From contig MNCI01006151.1 in NCBI GenBank assembly GCA_015680685.1, positions 782,748-846,747 of the forward strand: DNA of 64,000 bases. Direction: 5' to 3'. A program made the translations under genes and the position numbers. The notes under the pieces were generated by a model. The model made no database searches, was not told where the DNA came from, and was given only the letters and a program-made list of their open reading frames with translations. This document shows, in pieces, positions 1 to 11,508 of this stretch. This DNA comes from Gnetum montanum (Eukaryota > Streptophyta > Gnetopsida > Gnetales > Gnetaceae). Position 1 is the first letter of the stretch. Each line of letters opens with the position of its first letter.

Positions 1-1
1 C

Positions 2-244
2 CAAGGCACGGAAAAGCATGTTGGAAGCAGAGGTATCAGGGGGTAACACGATGTTACCTTGCATGTCTCTCCACCGCAGTTGCTCATCTTGATGGAAAAA
101 AAAGGTAAAATCCGGCACATACTCATTGGGATGAGTATACGTGACCTTAGATTGTTGAGGACATGGTTGATTGTGGTTATGCGTATGATGCTGACTCTCT
201 CCTGTATTGTCCTTAGGTGAGTTGATTTCATGAGAAGAAGCCAT
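2..244 (-). CDS. gag: gag polyprotein of element Z, N-terminal part
   Basis: Structural polyprotein of the retrotransposon particle. The frame opens at the ATG complement at 242-244 and stays open for 81 codons to the window edge. It starts MASSHEINSP and then has a conserved block with THPNEYVPDFTF, HQDEQLRWRD and GNIVLPPD. These blocks recur in C (from 31774), E (from 53185) and, more decayed, in B and D, which is the basis for the call. The start lies shortly downstream of the primer-binding site, as expected for gag. No stop is present, unlike every other gag in the window. Confidence 0.8.
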   Translation of the reverse strand, partial: MASSHEINSPKDNTGESQHHTHNHNQPCPQQSKVTYTHPNEYVPDFTFFFHQDEQLRWRDMQGNIVLPPDTSASNMLFRAL

Positions 245-358
245 TTCTATTGGTGTGCTAATTTCACCGTTATTTAGTGTTCTTGATTAACTGATTAACC
301 CTAAGGTTCGTTTTAAGCTCACAATGATGTGAGTGATATCCCTTATGTTAAATTGGCG

Positions 359-376
359 AAAAAACATACGACGCCA
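359..376 (-). other. Degenerate primer-binding site of element Z
   Basis: The 18 bases directly inside the LTR read TGGCGTCGTATGTTTTTT on the minus strand. The first part resembles the tRNA-Asp-type site TGGCGCCGTTGCCGGGGA, but the second half is lost. This is odd in the copy with the best preserved gag start and may mean another primer or local damage. Confidence 0.4.
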
Positions 377-377
377 A

Positions 378-1397
378 TGATGAGTGGCGAGGTACCCCTA
401 CACTCCACCATACGAATACGAGCGTACACGCGCGATCCGGTCGAACTCCGCAGACTAAATGCCTTAACGCCACAAGAAACACTTGGGGTTAATCGTTCGT
501 TGTCTTCCCAGGCTTGCTTGTATGTGTCACGGTGTATGGTTAAGCAAGTCTGAGGTATGTGATTTTTTTGGTATTTTCGGCTTATCTTCTATGCTACCAG
601 GAGAAAGGGTTGAGAAAACTAAACTAACTCTAACTAAGATCTAAGTCTAAATTAACTAGCGTCAGCATCCGTTCCCACTTGCCGGACACACCCTGAACTA
701 TGCAACTGCAGCTTACCAAACGCTAATCGTTACTGGGATCGCCACACGTAACGCAAGTGCTCGAAGTGGTCGTACTGAGGCACCTATTTAGCCTACGTGT
801 GATAAGCAGCCGATTCCTTAGCCAGCCGTACACACCCGTGGGTGCTCGTAACTAAGTCGTACTTATCACACGATCTAGCCTAGCAATGAGCAGCCGATTC
901 CTCAACTAGCCGTACACATTAGACCCGGGAGTTACCAAGCGCAGAATCCTGGAATACGCTACTGGGTTACCAAGCATCCAATGCTCGTAATTGAGTCGTA
1001 CTCATGCATTGCGTCAAGCAGCCGATTCCTTGACTAGCCGTACACGTCCGTAGACGCTCGTAATCAAGTCGTACTTGAACGCACTAGGAAAGCAGGAAAT
1101 AAAGCAATAAATGAAACCATGTGCTGCAAGGTTTATCCAAACAAGTTCGTCTTTATTGCCGTACACAACTTGGGTTCAGGTTACAAGCTGCTCGAATAAA
1201 GAGCCGTTCACTCTAGGACTCCTACTGCGGGCACATGGGGAAAAATTCTAACTCTGGAGTGATCAATCTGCCAGAGCTTCGCTACACTAACCAGAATTGG
1301 GAAATGAAGGGAGTGCCGCCTCTTATTTATAGAAATGGCGGCGGGATGCGATATCGCGTACGCGATATTGCGGCCTAGTGTAAATCGCGTCTCATCA
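378..1397 (-). repeat. 5' LTR of element Z
   Basis: The LTR is bounded by TGATGAG and CTCATCA inverted ends. Read on the minus strand it starts with a GATATC/CGATATCG-rich U3, followed by a TATAAATA box (1324-1331), a CAATAAAGACG poly(A)-signal region and a long U5 ending in GGTACCTCGCCACTCATCA. U5 contains three tandem stem modules (796-1082). At about 1020 bp it is one of the longest LTRs in the window. Confidence 0.9.
796..1082 (-). other. Triple nested stem-module array in U5 of element Z
   Basis: Three consecutive modules share the same framework words (cagccgattcct, agccgtacac, gctcgtaa, agtcgtac) but have different arms that pair. Module 796-872 has perfect 11-bp outer arms CGTGTGATAAG and CTTATCACACG. 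Module 883-1012 has outer arms ATGAG and CTCAT. Module 1011-1082 has GCGTCAAG and CTTGAACGC. Each also has an inner pair, for example CTTGACTA (1029-1036) with TAATCAAG (1061-1068). A simpler copy recurs in the LTRs of the other elements. The function is unknown; an RNA structure in the leader is inferred. Confidence 0.7.
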
Positions 1398-4300
1398 AAG
1401 TTTTCTCGTGCTTTCTTAGATTTAAGGATATTTTATTTAAGTTACAAATTTAATAGTTACTCTATGTAATATGTGACAATCAAAATACAAGTTAGGATGA
1501 CTTTACAAATGGGTATAATGTTGAAATTAGAGAAGAGTGGAATCTCTCCAAGGAAGCTAAGATTCAGTGATAAAGGAGGAAACTGGAATTTTAAGTATTG
1601 AGATTATCTTCTTGATGTCTACCTTACCCTTGTCTTTGAACTTAAAAAGATTTCAAGAAGTAACATGAACCAACTTTCCAATAGGATTGAAAAACAAACT
1701 CTTTGATTATTGAAATTATTGTATGATTTGAATGTCAAAGATTTTCCTAAGAGATTGCTAATAGGTGTAAAAATATTTTCTTTACATTAAAGTGAAATGT
1801 TTACAACATTTATTTTATCATTTAAATTTCATAAGAAAAAAGAGTTTTAGCAGTTACATGTATAATAATATTTTTAATATTAAAAGTAGTGATGGTTGCT
1901 AAAAAAAAGTAACATGAACATCATTACTTACTTCTTATGTTGCTTTCTCAAATCTTTAGATTCTTCAATTTTAGTACTAAAATGTTGAATCTTCATAATC
2001 ATGTTGAATTGAAGTTTAAGTGATGTCAAAATAATAAGTAGGTTTGATTTATCAGGTTTTTGGTGATGTCCAAATTTTTTTCTTTTTTTTTTTTTCTTGT
2101 GTGTGTTTCCAAAGTCATGTGATTAGTGAAGTTTTAAAGCAAAAGTTATGTACTTAGAAGAAGGTCAGAAAAGTTAGGAAAAGATAAAAAACCCTTTTTG
2201 TGTGTAACAAATTTTGTAAAAAGCAAGATAAAATCAACATGAAAAAGGGGCCAAGCCTCTCTCCTCATCTATAAAGAGACATCAGGAACCTTCTTATAAA
2301 GAAACATTGTAGCAATGAGTAATTAAAGATAAGTGTCTTAAAGTTTTCTTTTTTTTTCTTCTCTCTTACTCTATGTTTTTCTTTTTTGATCATGCCTATT
2401 AATGCATCTATATGAATCTTCCAAACTCCTATTCTTGTAGTCATGAATTTCTTACATTAATTACCTCACATAATTCTCACAAATTCTTCTTACATTTGCT
2501 TGTTACAATGCCTCACATTCTCATACATTTGTTCTCATAATATCTCAAGGAATTCTCATAATTCACAAACCTTCTCACATAATTTGAATTTCAAGTCGAC
2601 CTCAAAGATTCAAAGCAAAATTCATTCAAACCATATTATAATTTTTATGTTTTGAGGTTAGTTTTCATGAATTTTATTCAATTTTATATATAGATGTTTG
2701 AGGAGAGTCCGTTCATTACAAATGTTTATTCAAATGTCTTATTTCATCATCATTGTTAGTTTTATTCCTTTATGGCTAGATCTATTCCCTTTTGGGATTG
2801 ATCATTATAACATTTTGAAGTTTCAAATCATAATTTAGAAGTTTTCACATGAATAATGAGGTAGAATTTGTTGAATGTATATTTTTATATTGGATTTATA
2901 ATTTGGAAGAAGAGGCTCTTATGAATGCCAAAATTGAGTTTGAAATCTAAGTTATAATGTTGATAAAACTCACGATTCAAGTCATGTTAATGATTGAGAT
3001 CCTTTTTCTCTTTAATTATGAGTGTTTCTAATGTCATTTCTAGCCCCATAATGAAAAGCGTTTTTTACTTAACATATACATTTTATGTTTGATGAAGAAG
3101 CCCTTTTTATGTTTTAGGCGTGGGTGCTATTTAAACTTAGATTTATCTTGTACTTAGACATGCTTTAAATGATAGAATTATGATTTGTACATGTCCTTTT
3201 TTTATAAGTTTTCAAATTGTTAAATCATCTAAGCCTAGTACAAAAGAGAATGAATCCAAATTACTTGCCATTCATTTTGAAAATGAAACTAAAATTGTAT
3301 TTTTACTTGCATCTATTGAACCCTTTTGGATCTATTGGATAGAGTAGCTTTAAAATTCCTTTTACAATTTTTTTTATTTTAATTCATAACTCAATACCAA
3401 AAATAATAATAAAGGACAAGTCAAAAATAATAAATATACTATAAAAGAGTAAAGTACCCAAATGCTTTGGTGTTTTGATGATTATTACACCTATTCTATG
3501 TTTACATGTCCTCTTATGGTAGACTAAGTTATATATAAGTGTTAATTTCATAAAACTACTCTTTTTATTTGTTAACAATGTAATTTCATTATTTTTTTAA
3601 TATGAGTAAATTATTCCTATTTCCAAGATACAAGAAAAGATTTGTAAATATTATTAAAAACATGTTTTAGGTTCCAACATCTCCTTCACTTGTAACTTAA
3701 ATGATGATTATAGCATATGGAAGACCACTTACAGGAGCACTTAATATCCATTGTTTAGGGCTAAAATTAATGGGTCTCTGATCCTATTCACTTTGCTTAC
3801 CTTTATCTCTCAATTAGTAGAATGTTATAGAAAAACATGCCTTGTTGGTAGATCAAAGGTTATATTCTTTTGGAATAAGGACCAAAGAAGTGTAGAGATC
3901 CTTATAGGTTCCATGTTGTCATAACCATCACCAAAGAAGTATATGGACTTGATTTCTTATGAACCTTGTCATAAGGATATGAAGGCCAATTGGGAGGCTT
4001 TGCCTTCCTAGCTTGGGCCACCATCTCACTTTACAAAGTGCAATTTAGGGCTAGTTGTGTGTATCCTAGGATTAGTTGTTATATGATATCTTAGTCTTGT
4101 AGTGTGATGGTATGTCGGGTGTGTGTGTGTGTCATTGTTCTAGATCTTTATGCATGTGTGTTATCTAAGGCATTATTGCTACATTTCTGACCATATTCTA
4201 ACAAGTGCCATGACTTCTATTAATTTTGCAAGTAGTGTGAGCATTGAGGCATAATTCACCTTGAGTCTACCCTTCTTTTGTAGTTGATTCAAAACTCTTA

Positions 4301-5422
4301 AGTGATTCTATGTTGTATGTTTTAAGAATGGCATCATAGCAAATGCTCTCATCTTTTCAAAAAAAAATGAAAATATTTTTTAATACTTATAAAAGTTTTC
4401 TTAAAAAAAGAAACATTATAAATATGAAACTAAAGGTTGTGATGACAATTATTAATGTATAATAGTTTTACTGGTAAAATATTTTTTACAAGAATTATTA
4501 GAGTTTGAACATGTAATCTATTAAGTACATTAGTATTGCATATGCATGAAAAGATATGTTGTGTCTCATTGTGGCTCTTTCTCCAAGTTGGCCTTCTAAC
4601 CTAGAGCAATATTTAGTATCATGAGATTTAGGGATCAGGCCAATGGATCCTTTTAAAACTATTGAGGACTCCACATCCCATATTTTCAACTATTAATAAT
4701 AGTCAACTATGGTTTACGATTACACTAGAGATATTTTCCATATCAATAAAGAACTTGTCATGATATCACATCATGACCCACTTTCCCTAGTATGCCACGT
4801 TATTGCACAATGAATTATCTTAGCATGAACATTATGGTATCCCCCTTATCTCACATCCACTCACATTTCTAATCAAACCTTATTACTACCACTTTCTTCA
4901 ACACTTACATCTATAGTTTATCAACTTGTATTGATCCCTACCTTTTGAGTTCCATAAACCATTATATTTTGCATCACAAACACATAGAGATGGTGGATGT
5001 CCATGTATTAGATGCTTGGCAAACAATCTATGCTACAAAATGGAAGACCTTCTCTCTATTCACACTCCCATTACTCATGCTTGATGCTACTATAATTAGA
5101 ACCTAGAATGGCACCAGCTTCCAAGTTAATAACAAAATGGTTGCATACATGAAGGTTTCCATTATTTTTATTATAGGTTTCTTGTGTTTGGGAAGTGCAT
5201 CATGAAAAGCATTTTGGTAAGACTAGAGGCTAGGTAGAATTTCTTTGATGGAAGGTCATAGCCTACATTACACAAAGACAACTCTAGGATTACTAACATA
5301 ACCTCATTCTAAAATGGAATTATTTCATATTTAGAATGGATTCACTTTGTAACAAGGTTGTAATTATCTTAATAAGACCCTTAATGAAAGGATAAATTGT
5401 AATAATAGGCAAGTCTCTTAAG
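1398..5422. other. AT-rich intergenic DNA, no recognised gene
   Basis: About 4 kb of low-complexity AT-rich sequence between element Z and the MITE. I see poly-T runs near 2080 and 2345, a short (GT)n run near 4120, and only short ORFs with no family features. Nothing coding can be supported. It may hold very old transposon debris. Confidence 0.6.
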
Positions 5423-5827
5423 CAGTGTTTCACTTGTTTCTAGGATGTTGGAATGTGGGTACGTTGGGACATGTCCCTAAATACATTTTGGGAAGTCATT
5501 GTTTTTTAAAAAGTCATGAGGACATAATGAGGACATGAGAAAGAATAGTTATACTTAAGATATTAAACTTTCACATTATTGACATTTATGGAAAAATTTA
5601 TTTTTCTTGAGATATTTTCAAAATATGCAATGCAATTTGGATAGTAAACCATTTTTGTAATGTTTTAGAATAAAATAAAGAGTTATTATTGGTATCTTTG
5701 TTACATTTTGGATGTCAAAATATGATGGAATTCCCACTTACATCTTGAAACACTTGGGGACATGTCTCAGTTCTGGGAACATCCCAAACATGATTTTTTA
5801 TACAAGACATGTCCTTGTGTAACACTG
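5423..5827. mobile_element. hAT-type MITE, 405 bp
   Basis: Terminal inverted repeats CAGTGTTTCAC (5423-5433) and GTGTAACACTG (5817-5827) match at 10 of 11 positions. They begin with CAG, as is common for hAT elements. The flanks are an 8-bp target duplication with one difference: CTCTTAAG (5415-5422) and CTTTTAAG (5828-5835). The subterminal parts share GGGACATGT-type words in inverted orientation. There is no transposase ORF, so this is a non-autonomous copy. Confidence 0.75.
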
Positions 5828-7748
5828 CTTTTAAGGGACCCTTTGGGAGTTTGACTTGAGGTATTTGCACCTAGTAATTAGAGATCATATTAACATATAT
5901 TTGTGAAGCTAATAAAGGTGAGTAATAGGTGTTGGATAAAGTGGAATAATAAGGTGATTGATTATTCCTTTTGGCTAAGTGTAGGCCTAACTATGATGGT
6001 ATTGTTGGATTGTCTCTAAGGAATAGATGGCAAAGAAAGATAATCTTAAGGAATCCTTAAAGCATGATCCAAATACACTCATTTATTTTCACATTTTCTA
6101 ATTAATGTCATTCCTTGTTATTTCATTTTTCATTTTCCTTATTATACTTTTTATGCATAATGTTGAGTATTATATATATTTAACATTTTTCATAGCATTC
6201 AGGAATGGGATGTCACATTCACAAGTCTACAAGAATTATAGAGGTCTACAAGATAGGGGATTTGTGAGTATGTTTTTTGTTAGTTTTTGGATTGGTTAAT
6301 TGGAGGGTACATTTGGGTTCTTTATAGTCTTAAGAATGGATCTACTCTTAACTTGTTAGTGCTTTTCATGGACATTGTGGATTGCTTTCTTCAACATGCT
6401 CACATTGACATCATGCCCATATATGAATATAAGGGAATTATGGAGGCCTTTACATGGGATCAAACTGTGAAGGACATTAGTATCCTACAAGAGGACAAGG
6501 AGCAAGCTCTAAAGCATGTGGATATGTTGTTGTAGACTAGCACACCCAAGAGATGCTACTTTGAGAATACCATTTTGCCTCTTAGAATTGAAAATAGCTA
6601 ACATTTTCAAGGTCCTAGCATGGAACAAACCACTAATGCTAGCTTTAGTCATACATTTTCATTGGTATTAGCTTCATTAGAGGATCCAACCTCCTCAAAC
6701 CACTAGTCCAAGGAAGTCAATCCCATCCCCATAGTCATATCCTTCATTATCTTATTCGAGTCCTCTCATGACTTTGACCCCACATGCTCTATGTCCAGGT
6801 GCCCCTCCTTGGATCATCACCCTTGTACTAGAAGTCAATCTACTTCTTGTTCATGTAACCTATAGTCCTTGATTGAAATCCTTAATAACATTGATATTAC
6901 AACCTAACCCTATCAACCTCTTGCTACCTAGGCTATGACAATCCTCATGACATAGAGCTCCATTATACTTGTTTACCATCTTGCCACTATTTCCCACATC
7001 CCACCCGATACTACATTTGCTACCTTGCTCCCACCCTCACATGCCTTCAATCTTAACCTACTGATGATTACCCAACCTCTAAAGAGCCAAATGCAAAGTT
7101 CTAATACTATAGATCACAAACAATGAAATTCCAGATGTTCAATAACAACATGAAATCATTTAGATTTTATCACTTAGCATTACTTATAGATGCAATCCTT
7201 ACCCTAATGTTCTTGAAGGATCAACTAACTATTACCTCCCTAATGAACTTTTGACTTACAAGTGTTACAAGGATCTATAGTCATTCAACTTATGGAGTGA
7301 CATTTGCCCTAATTATTACCTCCCTAATGAACTTTTGGCTTACAATTGTTACAAGTATTTATAGTCATTCAACTTATGGAATGACATTTTCCTTAATTTG
7401 GAAACCTTCTCCTTAATCATAACCCTATCTGTACATGCACAAAACATCCATTATTCATAAATGTTGCCCTTCCTCTCCACAAATCTATTGGAATTCTCAT
7501 CATGCATGTATTGACTCCCTACCATAATGCCTTCTACACTTCACCTTAGTTCAGGTTGCTTATGGGTACCATTTTGTTAATGCCTTATTCATATTTTTTG
7601 ATACTTAGTTTTTTCTCCTTTGTTATGACACTCCTTAAGTTATATGGCTAATTTTGAATAATTAGGTGTTTTTTATGCATGGAAGATATGTGTTTTCCCA
7701 ATGTGAGATACATTCTAAATGTATGAAAAATGAGAACGTGTTTGAATA
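5828..7748. other. AT-rich intergenic DNA up to element B
   Basis: No recognisable gene. The one stretch with protein-like composition is a short frame at 6287-6535 (82 codons). It continues with stops and matches no family I recognise, so I do not call it. A tandem duplication sits at 7231-7398. The last five bases, GAATA (7744-7748), are the left target-site copy for element B. Confidence 0.55.
7231..7398. repeat. 84-bp tandem duplication
   Basis: Unit 7231-7314 is repeated at 7315-7398. Both start ATTACCTCCCTAATGAACTT and contain TAGTCATTCAACTTATGGA, with a few point differences. It is a simple local duplication outside any transposon I can define. Confidence 0.85.
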
Positions 7749-8588
7749 TGATGAATAGTGTTTTGTCTAGCTTCAATATTGAATACTCGATATCATGCCT
7801 CAAGATGTGATGTTGAATATCCAATATCATGGGGTATGTGTTGGCCTATAAATATAGTGCTTGGAATAATGGTTTCTGCATAGTTTTTGTCATAGCATAG
7901 CCGAGCTCTTATAGTTTCTTTTCTCCAAAGTTGGAATATTTTGCAAAGTGCCCACAGCATGAGTCATTGAGTGTATGAATCTTTATTTGAGCACTATTGT
8001 ACCTAAGCACAATAGTTTGTGTGGAAATAAAGACAAGATTTCTGATCAAACCTTGCAACACCTTGGCTAGCTTAAATGCTTTATTTATGCAATTTCCTTT
8101 GATGCTCCCAAGTAATTAAGCTAAAGTAAGCTAACTAGTTTAAATAGAAGTTAAGTAGGCACATAAGTATGACTGCTTCGAGCATGTGTATGACTCTTGG
8201 TAATCAAAACAATGCTTAATGTTTGGTAACCCAGCAGTGTTATACATGTTCAAGATGTGCATGGAAAGTGGGATTAAATACTTTTTTTAGGATAGTGAGT
8301 TATTAATTAGCAATTAGATTAATTAAAGTGGCTCATAAATTAAGTTTCAACTTGTTATTAATCATAGATAAATAAAATATAAAATAATAAAAATCATCCA
8401 CCTCAATTATACTTAACCATATAATTAACCTCCACAAGTATAATTGAGAAGACAACAATTTTCATTATTAGATTTCACATCTTGGAACCAATGAACTTAA
8501 GAACTTAAGGTCTATGAAATTCAACTAGATCATGCATGAACACTTGTGATTCATATGGTTGGACATAGGGGTACCTCATTGCTCATCA
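7749..8588 (+). repeat. 5' LTR of element B
   Basis: It starts TGATGAATAGTG and ends GCTCATCA. U3 carries GATATC-like words, and TATAAATA is at 7847-7854. The U5 stem arms AAGTAT and ATACTT can be seen near 8164 and 8277. It pairs with 25903-26759 along its whole length, with moderate divergence. Confidence 0.9.
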
Positions 8589-8589
8589 T

Positions 8590-8607
8590 TGGCACCATTA
8601 CCAAGGA
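8590..8607 (+). other. Primer-binding site of B (tRNA-Asp type)
   Basis: TGGCACCATTACCAAGGA lies directly inside the LTR. It matches the tRNA-Asp-complementary consensus TGGCGCCGTTGCCGGGGA except for five G-to-A changes. Confidence 0.7.
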
Positions 8608-8749
8608 CCTTTTGTTTGTTATGTGCACTATCTAGGATTTAGTAAAAATTATTCAAAATTTTTGGAATGAACCCTAGAGTCATATCATATATTAAAATAA
8701 CTACAACAATTTTTAAAAAGCACACTACATTTTTATTTTCTAACATAAG

Positions 8750-11250
8750 ATGTCCTCTTCTCACAAGAGTGATTCTCCGCCCAAGTTTGATGAAGTACAT
8801 CAACAGGTGCCCCAACAATACAAAGTGGTATATGCTCATCTTGATGAGTATGTATCTAATTTCACCTTCATCTTACACTAAGATGAACTACTATAGTGGT
8901 GCAACATGGTGAGCAACATCGTATTACCGCCCAATTGATGCATTCCTATGATGCTCCAGCAAACTCTTGTGTGTTTAGGCCTCCAAGGACTTCATGCTGA
9001 GTACGTTGTGTAGGATAGTGATGCCAGGGATTATCATCCAATTGAGGCACAATTTTTAAGTGATCAACAGTTAGAAAAATACTATGAATTTGTGAAGGGG
9101 AAGTGGTTTAATGATTTCCCATACCTGACATACCACAAAGATGGTGGAGAGCCCTCCTCTAGGGGATTTTAATTTAGTGAATTCCTCTCTTTGAATTTGG
9201 TGAAGGGGGTCAGAACTAGAACCTATAGTCCACGATCCATAATCTAGGTTCTGGCAAGAATGGATCCAATGACAAGGGAGGATCCAAGGAGGAGAGTCAG
9301 GGAGGGATGCAGACAAGAAACAAGATCATGATCATGGCTGCGTTCACAAAAGAGAAGGTAGTAGGCATCATGATGTTGCTAGTCCTCCTTCCTCTTCACA
9401 TTCATCATCATCTTCTTCCTCTTCTAGCTCTGATTGCAATTGTAGAGGGTGTGATCATGATGGAGGTGACTAACAAGACCAAGATAATTGAAGCAACCAT
9501 TTAGAAAGTTAAGACTAGGGGCACAAGCATTCAAGAGAGACTCATCACCATGAATGAAGGGGTAGTGGAGGGCATCATAGGCACTAGAATCATGGCCTCA
9601 GTGATCCTTTTCTTGCTACTTAAAGTATGCTAAACATTGTAGAGGTAGTAAGAATTCCCACAAGGCACATAAAAGATAGTCAAATCAAGAGGCTAGACAT
9701 GAATAATATCCCTAGGTTGGAAGGGGGATATAACTCAAATCTGTAGAACCATCTTTAAGCTTTCCACAATGCCTATGCTTTGCAAAATATAGAAAATAAT
9801 TGGCAAAAGCTTAAGTTATTTCCCAGGACACTTATTAAAGAAGTAGAAAATTGGTATCGATCCTTAGAACTGGAAACATTAAACAATGGAGTACAATACT
9901 CAAATTGTTCAATGACAAGTATTAGACATACTCCTAAGTGTCCAACTTGACGAGGTAGATTCAAGGATGGAAGAAAGGGACACATGAACCCTTGGATGCC
10001 ACCATGGGTTAATACTATTCCTTATTGCATAGATGTTCTAGGCATGGTTATTCTCAACTGGAATAACTTCATCACTTCGTAGATGGGCTTTGATCAAAAA
10101 TGAGAACTCTTGACATCTATACTCAAGAGAAATTGTTAGAGTAAAGAGTCCATCAGATTCAATGGTTGATTGAGTAGGTAGAAAAAGAAGAAGAAGAGTT
10201 AAGAAAAAAAAAGTGCAAAAGAGGACAATCATGATCCCTCCATTCACAAGAGGAAGGTTCAGTTTTGTGACAGTGAGGAAGAATCATCACTTGATGAGAT
10301 GGTAAATTGGAAAATCTTGCCACTTCAAAAATTTACATCTAAAATTTTAGCTAAGGTGGATTAGTTATGGAACTCTATAGATAGCAAATTTCAAGCTATC
10401 CTAAAAATTACTAAAGAGTCCAAAGCCCAAGGTAGTGATCATGATCATAGGAGACACAAGGAAGTTGAATGTGCCAATCAAAGAAGGACAAGATTGCTAC
10501 AATAGGAGAAGTTGCAAAGACTAAATCAAATGACATTAGTGGATGTAACATCTATCATTATGAACATCCTAAGGGATGTTATCTTGTGGTGTCACACTTA
10601 CAGGAGTCTATGGTATATGCTCTAAATCCACAACTAGCACAAAGGCAAACACCTAGAAGATTACCTTATCCTCAATGCAATTCTAGATAGTTTCACTAGC
10701 AGTAATAGTATTATCCAAGTGGAACTCCACTTCAACCATATGACTAGTATCAATAGTGACAACAACCATAGTCATGGGTGCTAGCACCACCAAGGTAGCA
10801 ATACCCTTATAAACAACCTAATCTATATGGGTATTACATTCAACAACCCTTATCTCCATGTAACTCTTCCAGTCACATTTCTACTTTCCATCCTCACTAC
10901 TACCCTTCTTACTATTATCAAACTCATTCTCCATGTCCAAGGAGGGATACCACCTTTCACCCTTATCCTCTTCCTATTCCAGCACATCTTCCTCCACCCT
11001 CAACATAGCTACTACCTACTCCATCCATGCAAGGTGAACTTCCAGCCCAACCATAGTAATGCAATGCTACTAGGGCAATTAATTTATAATGGGTTCATCA
11101 ATTGAGTGGTTTGGACAATAGAGCATGAAAAAGATTCTTTTTTCGACCCAACAATCCATCTAAGCCCTCACATATACATGCGATTGGAAACCCTGCTCCA
11201 CCATCTCTCTCTACATATAATTCCTTCAAGTTTCCTTCAAACCAAATATC
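8750..11250 (+). pseudogene. gag: gag of element B (broken)
   Basis: Remnant of the Gag polyprotein. It starts at ATG 8750 (MSSSHKSDSPP) and continues with the family block around HLDEYVSNFTF. A Ser/His-rich stretch follows at about 9390-9440. The conserved core at about 9650-9900 reads RLDMNNIP, then ALQNIENNWQKLKLFPRTL. A zinc-knuckle-like segment at about 10535-10600 (CNIYHYEHPKGC) has its second Cys replaced by Tyr. Pro-rich sequence follows. Many stops and frameshifts are present. The closest copies in the window are C, D and E. Confidence 0.75.
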
Positions 11251-11508
11251 ACCTAGAATCCATACTGTTATGCTTACTCATGACATATCTTCCTAGGATC
11301 CATGTTGGCAACCTTCCTAGGAAATTAGTTGATCTTGGAAGTCCTCTTATTTATTTATAGATTACTAGGAATGAACCGTGTAAAGCTCTTCTTGATTCAA
11401 GCTCTAATATAAATTTAATTTCTCATGAGATGTATACTGCCTGGAACCTGCCATCCCTCAAGAAGAGTAATATCATATTAGAGTTGGTAGACTAGTCCAT
11501 TACTATTT
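11250..11508 (+). pseudogene. Aspartic protease of B, N-terminal half (interrupted)
   Basis: The frame around ALLDSSSNINLISHEMY corresponds to the retroviral-type aspartic protease active site, where D-[ST]-G is expected. Here it reads DSS. The domain is cut at CTATT (11504-11508), the target duplication of the nested element A2, and resumes at 20493. Confidence 0.75.

Larger units (their letters stand above)
1..1397 (-). mobile_element. LTR retrotransposon Z, minus strand, 5' part only
   Basis: This is the 5' end of a minus-strand Ty3/gypsy-like element. Read leftwards it has a 5' LTR, a degenerate primer-binding site and an open gag start, then leaves the window. Its LTR and gag match elements C and E, so it belongs to that family. 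It keeps many more CpG dinucleotides than the other copies and its visible gag has no stop codon, so I infer it is the youngest copy here. The right flank starts at 1398 with aagtt. The partner target duplication is outside the window, so the left boundary cannot be tested. Confidence 0.9.

Noticed and set aside
329-553. 74-codon ORF on the plus strand
   Set aside because: It lies antisense within the leader and LTR of element Z and has no protein features.
796-1082. CRISPR-like spaced repeats
   Set aside because: The repeats are imperfect, paired and part of a plant LTR; spacing and context do not fit a CRISPR array.
6287-6535. 82-codon ORF with protein-like composition
   Set aside because: No family recognised, no conserved neighbour and frequent stops after it; length is expected by chance in this DNA.
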